A DNA stretch of 43,565 bases, taken from Phycisphaerae bacterium. GTDB lineage: Bacteria; Planctomycetota; Phycisphaerae; Tepidisphaerales; Tepidisphaeraceae. The translations under genes were made by a program, and so were the position numbers. The notes below the pieces were generated by a model. That model saw only the letters and a list, made by a program, of their open reading frames with translations, made no database searches and had not been told where the DNA came from. The stretch lies in NCBI GenBank assembly GCA_030448225.1, contig JAUJNJ010000052.1:1-43565 (forward strand), read 5' to 3'. Shown here one piece after another: positions 41,903 through 43,565 of the stretch (the first letter of the stretch is position 1; each line of letters begins with the position of its first letter).

Positions 41903-43156
41903 ATGACGCTGTCGCCGATGCCCGCCGCCGTGCCCCCGCCGATCGGGCTCGCCCTGCGCTGGCGGGGCGGCGGTGCTCGTGCTGGCGACGACGCTGCCGC
42001 GCGCTGTTCCGCCCGCCGGGCCGCCGGACGACGACGAGGCGCATTACCGGCTGATCGCCGAGGGGCGGATGGGCCCGGGCGTCGGCCATTCGCCACCGCT
42101 TTTGCACGCGTCGGTCGCCTGGGCCGCGGCGGCGGCGACGGGGTGGCCGATCGACGCGCGTTTCGCCGGGGTGGCGGTCGTGTCGCTCGTCGGGCTCGCG
42201 ACGGGCGTCGCGCCGCTGCTGCTGGCCGCTCGGGCGTGCATCTGGTCTGGCCGCTGGCGGTGCTCACGCCGTTCCTGCCGCGGCTCTACAACGGCTACCT
42301 CTACCCCGGCCTCCTCCACGCCGCCCTTCTGGCAATCTTCCTCGTGTTCCTGATGCGGCCGGCTCGCGCTGGGGATGATCGCGCTCGTCCTGCTGCACCT
42401 GGCGGAGTCGACCGTGCTGCTGTCCGTCGTCGTGCTGATCGTCGCGATGATGCGGCGCGACCGCGGCCTCGCGTGGGGCACGATCGCGGCGACGCTCGCG
42501 GGCATGGCGTCGGCGCGATCGTCACGCGACGAAGCTGCCGAACGTGCACGGCATGCCGACGCTCCTGTACCTGCTGCTGAAGGTGCCGTTCCAACTCCTG
42601 ATGAACGTGTGCGGCGTCACGCCGTGGGCCGACACACCGCTGACGAACTTGCAGACGTGACGCCGCTCTGGTCGACGGAGGTCCCCGCGTGGCTGCCGAC
42701 CGGCGCGTCGACGAATCGGCATCGCCCGCTTCAACGCCGTACCGCCGTTGACGACGCTCGTGACGTTCCTCACGCTCTTCGGCGTGTGCCGTTCCCGTCC
42801 TGCGGCTCCGCGCGCGCGGCGGCGCGCGATGCTCGGCAGCCTGCCGATGTGGGCCGCCGTCGCCCTGCTCTACGGCTTGATCTCGTTCCTTATCGCCCTG
42901 ATGCTCGGCATCCGTCGCCCGCCTCATCGGCTACGGCTTCGGCCCGCGTTCCTGGCCGCCGGGCCCCTGCTGCTGTTGTCGCGACGCGCCCCGGCGGCAC
43001 CCCCCCGCCGCCGCCGCCGCCGCCCACCTGCTGGCGTGCTGGTGCCCGCGCGTTCGTGCCGATGGCCGGCGCGGCGGTGGGCCTTGGCGCTGTGTCGTCC
43101 TGGCGGCCGCGGCGGCGGCCGGGGTGGTGTTGCACGTGATGGCGCTTGTTGGGTGA
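41903..43156 (+). CDS. Polytopic membrane protein of the polysaccharide cluster, heavily frameshifted
   Basis: ATG 41903 (MTLSPMPAAVPPPIGLALRW). Blocks in three frames: VLATTLPRAVPPAGPPDDDE-AHYRLIAEG (a GT39/GT83-like first periplasmic loop with DE.HY), PLLHASVAWAAAAATGWPID, RFAGVAVVSLVGLATGVAPL, LVWPLAVLTPFLPRLYNGYL-YPGLLHAALLAIFLVFLM, MIALVLLHLAESTVLLSVVV-LIVAMMRRDRGLAWGTIAAT, GMPTLLYLLLKVPFQLLMNV-CGVTPWADT, VTPLWSTEVPAWLPTG, PPLTTLVTFLTLFG, LGSLPMWAAVALLYGLISFL-IALML and a last helix VVLAAAAAAGVVLHVMALVG before TGA 43154-43156. Ten or more helices in about 415 residues. I cannot assign a reaction; a lipid-linked-sugar transferase or polymerase-like role would fit the cluster. Confidence 0.62.
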
Positions 43157-43198
43157 GAGTCAGGTGCAATCAACCGGAAGAGGCGACGTCCCGCGTCG

Positions 43199-43207
43199 TG
43201 ATATACT
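43199..43207 (+). promoter_or_regulatory. Extended -10 promoter of hicB, leaderless
   Basis: TGATATACT matches an extended -10 (TGnTATAmT-like). It ends five bases before the hicB ATG at 43213, so the transcript would start essentially at the start codon. No -35 hexamer is visible at 17 bases. Confidence 0.45.
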
Positions 43208-43212
43208 CGCCC

Positions 43213-43415
43213 ATGCGAGTTTACACCGCCATCGAAGCGCGATCCGACACCGGCCTGCTCGTGGGTTACGTGCCCGGCTTCCCGGGCACTGGAAGGGGAG
43301 ACGATGGACGAGTTGCACGGCAACCTCCGCGAGGTGCTGGCGATGCTGTTGGAAGACGGCAGAGCCGAGGATGGAAGGCGAGTTCGTCGGAACCCAACTC
43401 GTAACCGTCGACTGA
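43213..43415 (+). CDS. hicB: HicB-like antitoxin, frameshifted
   Basis: MRVYTAIEARSDTGLLVGYV-PGFPG is the partial-RNase-H-fold start of HicB (VY.A..E....G..VG.VP..PG). After an indel near 43290 another frame gives EGETMDELHGNLREVLAMLL-EDG (the GET.DE...NL.E...L.LE segment). A second shift near 43365 leads to EPRMEGEFVGTQLVTVD and the TGA at 43413-43415. Repaired length is about 69 residues, normal for the short HicB class without a separate DNA-binding domain. HicB binds and neutralises the HicA RNase and often represses the operon. The toxin gene follows after one base. Order hicB-hicA is the reverse of the Escherichia coli order, but common in short-HicB families. Confidence 0.75.
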
Positions 43416-43416
43416 C

Positions 43417-43565
43417 ATGCCGAAGATCCCGGTCCTCAAGCCTCGTGAGGTGACCGCCATCCTCACCGCCACCCCACACAGCTCCGATTTCGACAACGAC
43501 CTGCGCCTGCGCGCGGCGGATCTCGAGCAGCGGATCCCGGTCGGAAGCACGGCGCTCGGAGCGCC
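43417..43565 (+). CDS. hicA: HicA-like toxin, 5' part, aberrant after residue 18
   Basis: ATG 43417, one base after the hicB stop. MPKIPVLKPREVTAILTA is the HicA N terminus (P.lk.rEV...L...GF). The family would continue with GF....QkGSHk.f, the segment with the catalytic His of the double-stranded-RNA-binding-like fold. Instead the sequence reads TPHSSDFDNDLRLRAADLEQ-RIPVGSTALGA to the window end in the same frame, and no other frame carries the missing motif. Either the contig is chimeric here, a recombination or insertion cut the gene, or the window end falls in a misassembly. Called as hicA only because of the N terminus and the hicB neighbour. Confidence 0.5.
   Translation, partial: MPKIPVLKPREVTAILTATPHSSDFDNDLRLRAADLEQRIPVGSTALGA

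Overview
The window is a high-GC (about 70 %) stretch of bacterial chromosome, most likely from a planctomycete. Supporting families are DUF1552, a PSCyt1/DUF1587-DUF1595-DUF1592-DUF1588-DUF1585 protein, a secreted protein with the planctomycete extracellular LExRxLM motif, a redoxin/cytochrome/copper-monooxygenase fusion, and a membrane protein ending in the CPxCGYDxRxxxxxCPECG ribbon. The last favours a Phycisphaerae/Tepidisphaerales-like lineage, but that is a guess. Many genes are broken by single-base or dinucleotide indels at C/G runs while both halves keep family motifs. I read most of these as sequence errors, and I give such genes one span across the breaks.

Layout. 1-7111: partial ThuA-like protein, small membrane protein, PQQ-type beta-propeller, redoxin-copper monooxygenase fusion, zinc-ribbon membrane protein, secreted choice-of-anchor protein. 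7643-16004: surface-glycan and envelope genes (GT4, an ArnT/GT39-like transferase overlapping it by ATGA, a type I ABC exporter with a PDZ-like periplasmic loop, a DegT sugar aminotransferase) and a PLD-like protein. 16005-17530: no clear gene except tRNA-Ser(GGA), with several strong hairpins. 17531-22191: Tat-type chloroperoxidase-like hydrolase, Ada DNA-repair/regulator protein, SAM methyltransferase, small Lys-rich protein.

22442-30379: a DUF1552 gene and its usual partner, the DUF1592-type cytochrome protein, are separated by five small minus-strand genes: two DUF6985-like, a SUKH/SMI1, a VOC and a small membrane protein. Long imperfect inverted repeats of about 65-125 bp lie at the gene boundaries. 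Three of them overlap or closely follow a stop codon, and two lie immediately before the next start. This looks like an integron-type cassette array without a visible integrase, and it is the most unusual part of the window.

30641-35717: truncated-haemoglobin lipoprotein, DUF748/AsmA-like protein, and the ergothioneine pair egtD-egtB. 36187-43156: exopolysaccharide cluster (Wzx-like flippase, FkbM methyltransferase, two GT4 transferases overlapping by ATGA, a polytopic membrane protein), almost all frameshifted. 43213-43565: HicB antitoxin and the start of a HicA-like toxin that departs from the family after about 18 residues.

Intergenic space is rich in dispersed palindromic repeats of at least four families: CATCCCGAG, CTCCGTGT, GGTGG/CCACC, and AGCCCTTCGGGCT. 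Their translations produce recurrent spurious ORFs.
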